NCBI RefSeq assembly: GCF_020400605.1 | Contig: NZ_JAINRD010000005.1 | Location: 62,001 to 126,000, forward strand | Length of the DNA stretch: 64,000 nucleotides | Direction: 5' to 3' | DNA from: Streptomyces aculeolatus | GTDB lineage: Bacteria; Actinomycetota; Actinomycetes; Streptomycetales; Streptomycetaceae | Position numbers and translations under genes: made by a program | Notes under the pieces: generated by a model | Seen by the model: the letters and a program-made list of their open reading frames with translations, nothing else | Databases searched by the model: none | What the model was told of the DNA's origin: nothing | Part shown: positions 35,481 to 43,635 of the stretch, one piece after another | Layout: every line of letters begins with the position of its first letter | Numbering within the stretch: the first letter of the stretch is position 1

Positions 35481-36875
35481 GTGAGCAAGGACAGCACCGC
35501 CGCATCCGGCACCACCCCCCCGGCCGCCTCGAAGGCCGCGTACGACCACCTGTGGATGCACTTCACCCGCATGTCGTCGTACGAGAACGCCCCCGTGCCC
35601 ACCATCGTCCGCGGCCAGGGCGCCTACATCTACGACGAGACGGGCAAGCGCTACCTCGACGGCCTCGCCGGCCTCTTCGTGGTGCAGGCGGGCCACGGCC
35701 GCACCGAGCTGGCCGAGGCCGCCGCCAAGCAGGCCGCGGAGCTGGCGTACTTCCCGATCTGGTCGTACGCCCACCCCAAGGCCGTCGAACTCGCCGAGCG
35801 GCTCGCGGCCGGCGCCCCCGGCGACCTGAACAAGGTGTTCTTCTCCACCGGCGGCGGCGAGGCGGTCGAGACCGCCTGGAAGCTGGCCAAGCAGTACTTC
35901 AAGCTCACCGGCCGGCCCGGCAAGTACAAGGTGATCTCCCGCGCCGTCGCCTACCACGGCACCCCGCAGGGCGCCCTGTCCATCACCGGCCTGCCGGGGC
36001 TCAAGGCCCCCTTCGAGCCGCTGGTCCCCGGCGCGCACAAGGTCGCCAACACCAACATCTACCGGGCGCCGGTGCACGGGGACGACCCGGAGGCGTTCGG
36101 CCGCTGGGCCGCCGACCAGATCGAGCAGCAGATCCTCTTCGAGGGCCCCGAGACGGTCGCCGCGGTGTTCCTGGAGCCGGTGCAGAACGCCGGCGGCTGC
36201 TTCCCGCCGCCGCCCGGGTACTTCGCGCGGGTGCGGGAGATCTGCGACACATACGACGTGCTGCTCGTCTCCGACGAGGTCATCTGCGCCTTCGGCCGGC
36301 TGGGCCACATGTTCGGCTGCGAGAAGTTCGGCTACGTACCGGACCTCATCACCTGCGCCAAGGGCCTGACCTCCGGCTACTCGCCGCTCGCCGCCTGCCT
36401 CGTCTCCGACCGCGTGGCCGAGCCCTTCTACGCCGGCGGCAACACCTTCCCGCACGGCTACACCTTCGGCGGCCACCCGGTCTCCTGCGCGGTGGCGCTC
36501 GCCAACCTCGACATCTTCGAGCGCGAGGACCTCTACGGCCACGTACGCGCCAACGAGGAGGCGTTCCACGCCACCCTGCGCCGCCTGCTCGACCTGCCGA
36601 TCGTCGGCGACGTGCGCGGCAGCGGCTACTTCTACGGCATCGAACTGGTGAAGGACAAGGCCACCAAGGAGACCTTCACGGCCGAGGAGACCGAGCGGGT
36701 GCTCTACGGGTTCCTGTCCGGGGCGCTCTTCGAGAACGGCCTGTACTGCCGGGCCGACGACCGCGGCGACCCGGTGGTGCAGCTCGCCCCGCCGCTCGTC
36801 GCCGACCAGGCGGTCTTCGACGAGGCCGAGCAGATCCTGCGGGGCGTCCTGACGGACGCCTGGGCGCGCCTCTGA
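35481..36875 (+). CDS. Class-III omega-aminotransferase (putrescine/pyruvate type)
   Basis: 464 residues from the GTG at 35481 (GGGGAA upstream); a GTG at 35463 would overlap the Lrp gene. The PLP lysine is K294 in TCAKGLTSGYSPLAA; DEVICAFGRLG and FFSTGGGEAVETAWKLAKQ are further family motifs. It belongs to the aspartate aminotransferase family protein group including polyamine:pyruvate aminotransferases. It would convert putrescine or a related diamine to an aminoaldehyde for the divergent dehydrogenase. Cotranscribed with the Lrp gene and followed by a terminator. Confidence 0.88.
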   Translation: MSKDSTAASGTTPPAASKAAYDHLWMHFTRMSSYENAPVPTIVRGQGAYIYDETGKRYLDGLAGLFVVQAGHGRTELAEAAAKQAAELAYFPIWSYAHPKAVELAERLAAGAPGDLNKVFFSTGGGEAVETAWKLAKQYFKLTGRPGKYKVISRAVAYHGTPQGALSITGLPGLKAPFEPLVPGAHKVANTNIYRAPVHGDDPEAFGRWAADQIEQQILFEGPETVAAVFLEPVQNAGGCFPPPPGYFARVREICDTYDVLLVSDEVICAFGRLGHMFGCEKFGYVPDLITCAKGLTSGYSPLAACLVSDRVAEPFYAGGNTFPHGYTFGGHPVSCAVALANLDIFEREDLYGHVRANEEAFHATLRRLLDLPIVGDVRGSGYFYGIELVKDKATKETFTAEETERVLYGFLSGALFENGLYCRADDRGDPVVQLAPPLVADQAVFDEAEQILRGVLTDAWARL

Positions 36876-36894
36876 CCCTGCCCCCGCGGTGCAC

Positions 36895-36934
36895 GCGCCG
36901 GGCGGTCCGTCCGTACGAGCGGACCCCCCGGCGC
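36895..36934 (+). terminator. Terminator after the aminotransferase
   Basis: GCGCCGGG-C-GGTCCG pairs with CGGACC-C-CCCGGCGC around a 10-base loop: 14 pairs with one C/C mismatch. It begins 20 bases after the stop. Confidence 0.75.
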
Positions 36935-37053
36935 GCCGCCCGCCGCCTCACCTGCGGTTCCGCCACCCCTTCCTAGGGTGCGAGTGACCGGATCCCCTCC
37001 GTCCTCGTTCCACCCCGTGGGGGCGTTGGCGGACCCAGGGAAAGAGGTGTGCG

Positions 37054-37890
37054 ATGACCGCGGCGACCACTCGGACCGCCCCACCCGACAACGACGTGCT
37101 GTGGGCCCGCTCCCTGCACTACGCCCACGGCGGCACCCCGGCGCTGGCCGGGGTCTCCCTCGGCGTCGCGCAGGGCGAGATCCTCGCGGTGACCGGGCCG
37201 CGCGGGAGCGGCAAGACGACGCTGCTGAAGTGCCTGTCCGGGCAGTTGCTGCCGCACCAGGGCGAGGTGTGGTTCAACAGCGGCCCCGTCCACACCCTGT
37301 CCACGGGTGCCCGCGAGCGGCTGCGCCGCGACCGCTTCGGCTGGATCGGCACCCGCCCCGAGCTGGTCCCCGAGCTGACGGCCTGGGAGAACGTGGCACT
37401 GCCGCTGCTGCTGGCCGGCGAGACGCACCGCGCGGCGCGGCGCAGGGCGGTGGAGTGGCTGGAGCGGCTGGACGCCGGCGGCATCGCGCGCTGCCGGCCG
37501 GCGGCGCTGCCGCAGGACCAGCGCCAGCGCGTCGCCATCGCCCGGGCGCTGGTCGCCGGGCCCGACGTGGTCTTCGCCGACGAGCCGACCGCGCCGCTGC
37601 GGCGGGCGGAGGGGGCGCAGGCGCTGCGCACGCTCGTAGCGGCGGCCCGCTCGCACGGGATGAGCGTCGTGCTGACCGGCCCGGCGGACGACGCCGCCGT
37701 CACGGGGGCGGCGGACCGGACGTTCCCGCTGGTCGACGGGCGCAGGGCGAGCGGCGCGCGGGCGGGTGCCGCGCAGGCCGCGGGGTACGGCGACGGGGGT
37801 GCGGGCGCCGGGGCAGCGGGGCGGGCGGGGGCGAACGGGACTGCGGGGGCCGCGGAGAACTGGGAGGACCCGTGCTCAGTCTCCGCCTAG
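37054..37890 (+). CDS. ABC transporter ATP-binding protein with degenerate signature motif
   Basis: 278 residues. Walker A GPRGSGKTTLLKCLSG is intact, and Walker B reads DVVFADEPTA. The signature is LPQDQRQRVAIARAL in place of LSGGQ, and the D-loop is altered (PLRRAEG). The C-terminal 50 residues are Gly/Ala-rich. The fold resembles LolD/MacB-type ATPases, partners of FtsX-like permeases. The overlapping downstream gene encodes the membrane partner. A TAGGGT at 36974-36979 may be its -10 box. Weak ATPase activity, or a regulatory role, is possible given the altered motifs. Confidence 0.8.
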   Translation: MTAATTRTAPPDNDVLWARSLHYAHGGTPALAGVSLGVAQGEILAVTGPRGSGKTTLLKCLSGQLLPHQGEVWFNSGPVHTLSTGARERLRRDRFGWIGTRPELVPELTAWENVALPLLLAGETHRAARRRAVEWLERLDAGGIARCRPAALPQDQRQRVAIARALVAGPDVVFADEPTAPLRRAEGAQALRTLVAAARSHGMSVVLTGPADDAAVTGAADRTFPLVDGRRASGARAGAAQAAGYGDGGAGAGAAGRAGANGTAGAAENWEDPCSVSA

Positions 37891-39098
37891 CCCGCGGCTC
37901 CCACCCGCTGGTCCTGCTGCGCCGGCTGCTCGTCGCCTGCGCCTCGGCCGGCGTCGGGTTCCTCCTGCTCAGCGCCCTGGGCCACGCCTCGCCCGAGCAG
38001 CTGCTGTGGTGCGCGGCGCCGCTGGCCGCCACCGTCCAGTTCGCGGTGGCCGTGGCCCGCACCGACCCGCACGCCAAGCCGTCGCCGGGGCTGTCCTCCG
38101 CCGGCTTCGGCCCGGCCGCGGCGCCGGCGGTCGCCGCGGTCACGACCGCCGTGTCGTGCCTGCTGGGCAGCGCGCTGGCGCTGCTGTTCTTCCTGCACCT
38201 GCGGGGCGACCTGTCGGGGCTGCCGTTCGACGGGGCCGCCGCCGCGCTCCTCGGCGCCGGCGGCCCCCTGCCCGTCGTCGGCGCGCTCACGCTGCTCGCG
38301 TGCGTACCGGCGCTGGCCGCGGCGGCGAGCGCGGCGAGCCTGCGCCCGCGGCGTACGGCGGCCCAGGGCTCCGCCGCGGCGGCGGCGCGGCTGCGGGCCC
38401 GGCGCGAGGCGGCGGACGCGGCGGGCACCGCGGTGGACGTGCCGCACCCGGGCGGCGCCGCGGGGGACGACCCGCCGGTCCCCGCCGACCTGCCGTGGGG
38501 CACCGCGCTGGCGACGACGGGCCTGGCCCTCGGCGCGTACGCGGGCAGCTTCGCGGGCGCGGGCGACCGCGCGGCGCTGAAGCTGCCGCTGCCCGGCGGC
38601 TCCGGCGACGCGGCGCCCGCGGTCGTCGCGAGCTGGGCGCTGATCGCCGCGGGGCTGATCCTCGCCGGACCCGGCATCGTGCACCTGTGCGGCCGGCTGC
38701 TGTGCGCGCTGCGCCCGGGTGCGCTGCGGCTCCTCGCCGGGCGCGTACTGCAGCAGGAGGCCCGCCGCGTGGGCCGCCCGCTGGGCGCGCTGTGCGCGGT
38801 GGCGACGGGCGGGGTGCTGTGCACGCTGGTGTGGCCGGACGGCGACGGCGCCCGGTCGCTGGGCCCGCTGACCTTGCTGGGCGCGGCTCTGGTGGTGTTC
38901 TGCGCGCTGGCGACGGTGGGCATGGCGGCGCTGGAGGCGAAGCGCGCCCGTACCCGCACCACGACCGCTCTCCTCCGCCTCGGCGCCTCCCCGCGCCTCC
39001 TGCGCCGCGCGGCCCTGCTGCGTACGGCGGTGCTCCTGGCGGTCTTCACCCCGCTGGCCGCGGCGCTCGGCGAACTGGCGGCGCTGCCGCTGCGGTAG
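37872..39098 (+). CDS. Membrane protein, permease partner of the preceding ABC ATPase
   Basis: 408 residues from a GTG at 37872 (GGGAGG 4 bases before), overlapping the ATPase gene by 19 bases. About eight to ten membrane segments are visible, Ala/Leu/Gly-rich. The C-terminal part (TTTALLRLGASPRLLRRAALLRTAVLLAVFTPLAA, in part) resembles the last loop and helix of FtsX-type permeases, in which LRxLGAS is conserved. Substrate unknown. This two-gene unit is common near the polyamine locus in Streptomyces as far as I recall, but no function is established. Confidence 0.75.
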   Translation: MLSLRLARGSHPLVLLRRLLVACASAGVGFLLLSALGHASPEQLLWCAAPLAATVQFAVAVARTDPHAKPSPGLSSAGFGPAAAPAVAAVTTAVSCLLGSALALLFFLHLRGDLSGLPFDGAAAALLGAGGPLPVVGALTLLACVPALAAAASAASLRPRRTAAQGSAAAAARLRARREAADAAGTAVDVPHPGGAAGDDPPVPADLPWGTALATTGLALGAYAGSFAGAGDRAALKLPLPGGSGDAAPAVVASWALIAAGLILAGPGIVHLCGRLLCALRPGALRLLAGRVLQQEARRVGRPLGALCAVATGGVLCTLVWPDGDGARSLGPLTLLGAALVVFCALATVGMAALEAKRARTRTTTALLRLGASPRLLRRAALLRTAVLLAVFTPLAAALGELAALPLR

Positions 39099-39214
39099 CG
39101 CGGCGGGAGGGTCGGCGGAGGGTGCCGCCTCCCCTGCGCGGGGGACCTGCCGTCCCCCGTACGAGCGCCCGCGGTTCGCTCGGCCGCGTGACGACCCGGG
39201 GCCCGCGCGCTGCC

Positions 39215-39220
39215 TAGCCT
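39215..39220 (+). promoter_or_regulatory. -10 box placed for a leaderless mRNA (serine hydrolase)
   Basis: TAGCCT ends 6 bases before the ATG at 39227. No Shine-Dalgarno sequence is present. Confidence 0.4.
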
Positions 39221-39226
39221 CCCCGC

Positions 39227-40414
39227 ATGACGACGTACGGAGACATCCCCGCCCGGCGCATCCTCGCGGCCCTCCTCGGGCTGCTGGTGCTCGCGGGCCT
39301 GGCCGCCTGCGGGACGGACCGCGACCGCGACCGGGACGTGGGGGACGACGGCGGCTTTGCCGGGGTGCGCACGCAGGGGCGCGCCGACGACCCGGCCGCC
39401 CGGGCGGTGGAGGAGTACCTCGACGAGGTCTGGCCCGAAGGCGCCCCCGGCACCGTCGTCGCCGCCCGCGGCGCCGCGTCGGTGACCTGCTCGGGCCGCG
39501 GCCCCGACCCGGGGGCCGGCACCCGCGCCCGCTGCGACACCGTGTACGACATCGCGTCGATGACCAAGCAGTTCACCGCCGCCGCCGTCGTGAAGCTGCA
39601 GACGGAGGGCAGGCTGCGGGTGAGCGACCCCCTCTCCCGCCACCTCGACGGCGTGCCCGCCGACAAGCGCGGCATCACCCTGCACCACCTGCTCACCCAC
39701 ACCGCCGGGCTGCCCGAGTCCCTCGGCGACGACTACGACCCCGTCTCCCGCGCCGAGTTGGTCTCCGGCGCCTTCGCCGCCCCCCTCCGGTCGCCGCCCG
39801 GGGAGCGCCACGCGTACTCCAACACCGGCTACAGCCTCCTCGCCGCCGTCGTGGAGGAGGCGTCCGGCGCCGACTACGAGTCGTACCTCGCCGACCGCCT
39901 CTTCGGCCCCGCCGGCATGACCGGCACCGGCTACGTCCTGCCCGCCTGGGACGCGAGCCGCATCGCCGTCGAGTACGACCGCAGGGGCCGCCCGCAGGGC
40001 ACCCCGCTGGACCACCCCTGGGCCGGCGACGGCCCGTACTGGAACCTGCGCGGCAACGGCGGCATGCTCTCCACCGCCCGCGACATGCTCCGCTGGCACC
40101 GCGCCCTGCTCGGCGACCGCGTCCTCGGCGGGCAGGCGCGGAAGCTGCTGTTCGAGCGGTACGTCCCGGAGGGCGGCGGCGCCGGGTCCTTCTACGGCTA
40201 CGGCTGGAGCCTGCTCGACCTCGACGGCGCGCCCGTCGCCACCCACGACGGCGGCAACGAGTGGTCCTCGGGCCGCGTCGCCCGCTTCCTGGACGACGGC
40301 ACGCTGGTGTTCTGGATCAGCAACGCCGCCACCCGCGCGGGCGAGTGGGATCTCCCGGCCCTGGACCGGGAGTTGACGACCGGAATCGCCGAACGGGTGC
40401 GGGAGCGCGCCTAG
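39227..40414 (+). CDS. Serine hydrolase lipoprotein (beta-lactamase / DD-peptidase family)
   Basis: 395 residues. The signal ends in a lipobox LAAC (Cys about 28), followed by a charged DRDRDRD spacer. The active-site SxxK is SMTK near residue 112, the second motif is YSN (AYSNTGYSLL), and the third region reads HDGGNEW. These are the motifs of class C beta-lactamase-like esterases and DD-peptidases. It is lipid-anchored on the outer face of the membrane. Likely substrates are cell-wall peptides or esters; resistance activity cannot be inferred. It precedes the LOG gene by 9 bases, though that gene has its own -10 box. Confidence 0.87.
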   Translation: MTTYGDIPARRILAALLGLLVLAGLAACGTDRDRDRDVGDDGGFAGVRTQGRADDPAARAVEEYLDEVWPEGAPGTVVAARGAASVTCSGRGPDPGAGTRARCDTVYDIASMTKQFTAAAVVKLQTEGRLRVSDPLSRHLDGVPADKRGITLHHLLTHTAGLPESLGDDYDPVSRAELVSGAFAAPLRSPPGERHAYSNTGYSLLAAVVEEASGADYESYLADRLFGPAGMTGTGYVLPAWDASRIAVEYDRRGRPQGTPLDHPWAGDGPYWNLRGNGGMLSTARDMLRWHRALLGDRVLGGQARKLLFERYVPEGGGAGSFYGYGWSLLDLDGAPVATHDGGNEWSSGRVARFLDDGTLVFWISNAATRAGEWDLPALDRELTTGIAERVRERA

Positions 40415-40417
40415 GGT
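40412..40417 (+). promoter_or_regulatory. -10 box overlapping a stop codon, placed for a leaderless mRNA
   Basis: TAGGGT, whose first three bases are the stop codon of the serine hydrolase gene, ends 6 bases before the ATG at 40424. Confidence 0.35.
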
Positions 40418-40423
40418 GGGCGC

Positions 40424-41527
40424 ATGCCGCACTCCCCGTTCGAGATCGAGTCCCTCGCCGAGTTCGACGCCTCCGTCGCCTCCGGCTCCATCAGCGGGTT
40501 CCGCGTGCAGTCCGTCGACCTGACGGGCCGTACGCGCCTGCTGCTCACCGCCGACGTGCACGGCGCGGTGTTCCTCGGCTGCCCGATGGCCGAGGAGGCC
40601 GCGCACCGCGTGCAGCGCGACGGCGCGCTGGTCTTCCCCGTCGTGCCGGACCTGCCGTTCGACCCGTACCGCGGCGCGCTGTACACCGCGGACGAGTTGT
40701 TCGCGGGCCTGGCGCGGGGGTACGAGCAGACGCCGGACGCCCGCTCGTACGCCTGGTTCCAGCGCACCCGCGCCGAGCACGACATATTCGCCGCCGTGAT
40801 ACGCGGCATGCACGACGAGTCGATGTCCAACGCCCTGGACGAGCGGCTGCGCGCCGGCCGTCCCGTCGTCGGCGTCATGGGCGGGCACGCGCTGGAGCGC
40901 GGCGGCGAGGACTACGCGGGCGCGGCCCGGCTGGGGCGGGCGCTGGTGCGCGCCGGGTTCGACGTGGCCACGGGCGGCGGCCCCGGCGCGATGGAGGCGG
41001 CCAACCTGGGCGCGTACGGGGCGGAGTTCGACGACGCGACGCTGGACGAGGCGGTGCGGATGCTCGGCAAGGCGCCGTCGTTCACGCCCTCGGTCGCCCA
41101 GTGGGCGGAGGCGGCGTTCGCGGTACGGGAGCGGTGGCCGGGCGGCGGCGACTCGATCGGCATCCCCACCTGGTTCTACGGCCACGAGCCGCCGAACGCC
41201 TTCGCGGGGCACATCGCGAAGTACTTCGCGAACGCGCTGCGCGAGGACGGCCTGCTGGCCCGGAGTACGGCGGGCGTGGTGTTCCTGCCGGGCGCGGCGG
41301 GCACGGTGCAGGAGATCTTCGACGCGGCGACGCCCAACTACTACGAGTCGCGCGGCACGCCGCGGCCGATGGTGCTGGTCGGCCGCGCGCACTGGTCGGC
41401 GCGGCTGCCGGCGTGGCAGCTGCTGTCGGCGCTGGCCGACGGCCGGTCGATGGCACCGCGGATCGCGCTGGTCGACGCGGTGGACGAGGCCCCGGAGGCG
41501 CTGCTGCGGCTCGGGGCCGCCGGCTAG
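40424..41527 (+). CDS. LOG-family Rossmann-fold nucleotide-binding protein
   Basis: 367 residues. VGVMGGHALERGGEDYAGAARLGRAL, VATGGGPGAMEAANLGAY and VVFLPGAAGTVQEIFDA follow the LOG/lysine-decarboxylase-like pattern (GGGxGxM and PGGxGTxxE, here PGAAGTxxE), so it may bind or hydrolyse nucleotide 5'-monophosphates. It is longer than typical 190-residue LOG proteins; the extra N-terminal 135 residues form a conserved additional domain. The final TAG shares bases with the stop codon of the converging kinase gene (CTAG). Confidence 0.8.
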   Translation: MPHSPFEIESLAEFDASVASGSISGFRVQSVDLTGRTRLLLTADVHGAVFLGCPMAEEAAHRVQRDGALVFPVVPDLPFDPYRGALYTADELFAGLARGYEQTPDARSYAWFQRTRAEHDIFAAVIRGMHDESMSNALDERLRAGRPVVGVMGGHALERGGEDYAGAARLGRALVRAGFDVATGGGPGAMEAANLGAYGAEFDDATLDEAVRMLGKAPSFTPSVAQWAEAAFAVRERWPGGGDSIGIPTWFYGHEPPNAFAGHIAKYFANALREDGLLARSTAGVVFLPGAAGTVQEIFDAATPNYYESRGTPRPMVLVGRAHWSARLPAWQLLSALADGRSMAPRIALVDAVDEAPEALLRLGAAG

Positions 41528-42771
41528 GGCGCTCCGTCGGCATCCTTGCCGGGTTCGTCGGGCGGCAGCGTCACGGTGACCGTGAGGCCGCCGCCGGTGC
41601 GGGGGCGGGCCGTCGCGTCCCCGCCGTGGGCGCGGGCGACGGCCCGGACGATCGACAGCCCGAGGCCGGCCCCGCCGCCGGTGACGAGCCGGTCGGCGCC
41701 GAGGCGGCGGAACGGCTCGAAGAGGGCGGGGATCTCGTACGGGGGCACGGTGGGGCCGGTGTTGGCGACCCGCAGCTCCGCCCGGCCGCCGGCCCCGGCG
41801 GCGCAGCTGACGCGGACGTGCCCGCCCGCGCCGGAGTTGTGGCGGACGCCGTTCTCGACCAGGTTGTGCACGAGCCGCTCCAGGAGCAGCGCGTCTCCTG
41901 CGGTCCACGCCTCGGCGGTCTCGGCCGTGACCTCGATGCCGGCCTTCGCCGCCGCGGACGCGGCCTGGGCGACGACGTGGCCGACGATGTCGGCGAGGTC
42001 GACGGGGTGCCGTTCGGTGACCTCGTTCTCGGAGGTGGCCAGGAGCAGCAGGCCGCTGATCAGCCGCTCGTGGCGGGAGTTGATCCGGAGCAGGTCCTCG
42101 CCCAGGTGCCGGACGTCCGCGGAGGCGGCGGGCCGGTGCATGGCGGTCTCGACGAGGGCGCGGCCGACGGTCAGCGGGGTGCGCAGTTCGTGGGAGGCGT
42201 TGGCGACGAAGCGCCGCTGGCCGTCGAAGGAGCGGTCGAGGCGTTCGACCATGGTGTCGAAGGCGTCGGCGAGTTCCCTGACCTCGTCGCCGGGGCCGCC
42301 GAGGGCGATGCGCTCGTGCAGGCCGCGGCCGGCGGCGGGGGCGGCGGCGATCCGGCGGGCGGTGTCGGTGACGCGGTGCAGCGGGGCGAGGACCCGGCCG
42401 GCGACGAGCCAGCCGGAGCCGGCCGCGGCGGCGCCGACGACGAGCAGGGCGATGCCGCCCTGGGTGAGGAGGGAGTTGCCGGCGGCGTCGAGCAGGACGT
42501 CCTCGCGGCTCTCCGTGAACCGCTCGTGGGTGGGCCCGGGGTCGGGTCCGGGGTCGGGGGCGGCGCGGGCGGGGGTGCCCGTCGGCGCCGCGGAGGGTTC
42601 GGCGGAGCTGCTGTTGAAGGTGCCGCCGCCGCTGAGGCGGGCGTTGAACAGCACGTAGGTGAGGCCGAGGAGCACCGCTCCGGCGGCGAGGAACATGGCC
42701 CCGTAGACGAGCGTGAGGCGGGCGCGCAGGGTGAAGCGCCGCGGGCGGAGGGCGGTGCGCGGGCGGCTCAT
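41524..42771 (-). CDS. Sensor histidine kinase
   Basis: 415 residues. Membrane helix 1 is at about 17-43, then an extracytoplasmic loop of about 60 residues (Ser/Pro-rich), helix 2 at about 103-127 and HAMP. The H-box is ASHELRTPLTVGRAL, the N-box NLVENGVRHNS and the G-box GAGLGLSIV. It phosphorylates the response regulator encoded upstream, whose stop overlaps its start (ATGA). The divergent operon encodes a MacAB-like export system with a lipoprotein, the likely regulon, as in envelope-stress systems. Signal unknown. Confidence 0.92.
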   Translation of the reverse strand: MSRPRTALRPRRFTLRARLTLVYGAMFLAAGAVLLGLTYVLFNARLSGGGTFNSSSAEPSAAPTGTPARAAPDPGPDPGPTHERFTESREDVLLDAAGNSLLTQGGIALLVVGAAAAGSGWLVAGRVLAPLHRVTDTARRIAAAPAAGRGLHERIALGGPGDEVRELADAFDTMVERLDRSFDGQRRFVANASHELRTPLTVGRALVETAMHRPAASADVRHLGEDLLRINSRHERLISGLLLLATSENEVTERHPVDLADIVGHVVAQAASAAAKAGIEVTAETAEAWTAGDALLLERLVHNLVENGVRHNSGAGGHVRVSCAAGAGGRAELRVANTGPTVPPYEIPALFEPFRRLGADRLVTGGGAGLGLSIVRAVARAHGGDATARPRTGGGLTVTVTLPPDEPGKDADGAP

Positions 42772-43424
42772 GGGATGCGGTATCCGACGCCGGTGACGGT
42801 CTCGACGACGGGCGGCTCGCCGAGCTTGCGCCGCAGCTTGAGCACGGCGAGGCGGACGGCCCCGGTGAAGGGGTCGGCGTGCTCGTCCCACGCCTTCTCC
42901 AGCAGGTGTTCCGCGGAGACCGGGGCGCCTTCGGCGCGCAGCAGTTCGGCGAGGACCGCGAACTCCTTGCGGGACAGCGGCACATAGCGCCCGTCGCGTA
43001 CGACCTCGTGCCTGGCCGGGTCCAGGGCGATCCCGGCGCGGCGCAGCACCGGCGGTGCGGCGGGCCGGGCGCGGCGGCCGAGGGCGTGCACCCGGGCGGC
43101 GAGTTCGGCGAAGGCGAACGGCTTGGTGAGGTAGTCGTCGGCGCCGAGGCCGAGGCCGGCGACGCGGTCGGCGACGTCCGCGGCGGCGGTGAGCATCAGC
43201 ACGCGCGCGGCCGAGAGGCCGCCGGCGAGCCGGCGGCAGACGTCGTCGCCGTGGACGGCGGGCAGGTCGCGGTCGAGGACGACGACGTCGTAGTCGTGGA
43301 CGGCGGCGCGCTCCAGCGCGGCGGCGCCGTCGTACGCGAGGTCGACGGCGTGCGCCTCGGCGCGCAGCCACTCGCCTATCGCGGCGGCGAGCACGGGTTC
43401 GTCCTCGGCGACCAGCACCCTCAT
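42768..43424 (-). CDS. OmpR-family response regulator
   Basis: 218 residues. The receiver domain has the phosphoacceptor Asp in VVVLDRDLPAVHGDD, preceding acidic residues in AEDEP, and the Lys in LTKPFAFAEL. The C-terminal winged helix contains LSRKEFAVLAELLRA and AVRLAVLKLRRKLGEPPVVE (a typical ending, with GVGYRIP). It probably binds the direct repeats at 43548-43565 in the divergent region. Operon with the kinase gene. Confidence 0.94.
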   Translation of the reverse strand: MRVLVAEDEPVLAAAIGEWLRAEAHAVDLAYDGAAALERAAVHDYDVVVLDRDLPAVHGDDVCRRLAGGLSAARVLMLTAAADVADRVAGLGLGADDYLTKPFAFAELAARVHALGRRARPAAPPVLRRAGIALDPARHEVVRDGRYVPLSRKEFAVLAELLRAEGAPVSAEHLLEKAWDEHADPFTGAVRLAVLKLRRKLGEPPVVETVTGVGYRIP

Positions 43425-43475
43425 CTGCGGCCTCCTCCAGGTGGGTTGGGAACCCCATGGTGGCGAACGGCGCGT

Positions 43476-43492
43476 TTCCTCGCCGTGAGGAA
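43476..43492. promoter_or_regulatory. Inverted repeat near the response regulator gene
   Basis: TTCCTC-GCCGT-GAGGAA, 52 bases upstream of the response regulator start, in a divergent promoter region. A candidate regulator-binding site. Confidence 0.3.
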
Positions 43493-43547
43493 CCGGCGTA
43501 CGGCAGGGGCGGCCGTACGCCGGGAGCGGCAGGAGCGGCGGGGCGGT

Positions 43548-43565
43548 GGAAACGGCGGGGAAACG
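43548..43565. promoter_or_regulatory. Direct repeat, candidate OmpR-type binding site
   Basis: GGAAACG occurs at 43548-43554 and 43559-43565, exactly 11 bases apart, about one helical turn. OmpR-class regulators bind such tandem repeats. It lies 71 bases before the lipoprotein start, so the encoded two-component system may control the export operon here. Confidence 0.45.
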
Positions 43566-43635
43566 CGCCGCCGCGTTGCATCGGGTCCTGCGCGCCGGCG
43601 GTCCGGTCCGGCGCCCTCGAGGAGCGGAGACGACG

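Noticed and set aside
39227..40414. Antibiotic-resistance class C beta-lactamase
   Set aside because: It has the shared SxxK/YSN motifs but is a lipid-anchored general serine hydrolase of a very broad family; resistance cannot be inferred.
37700..42985. A 1761-codon minus-strand open frame spanning seven genes
   Set aside because: It conflicts with ABC, serine hydrolase, LOG and kinase genes, all of which have family motifs and ribosome sites or promoters.
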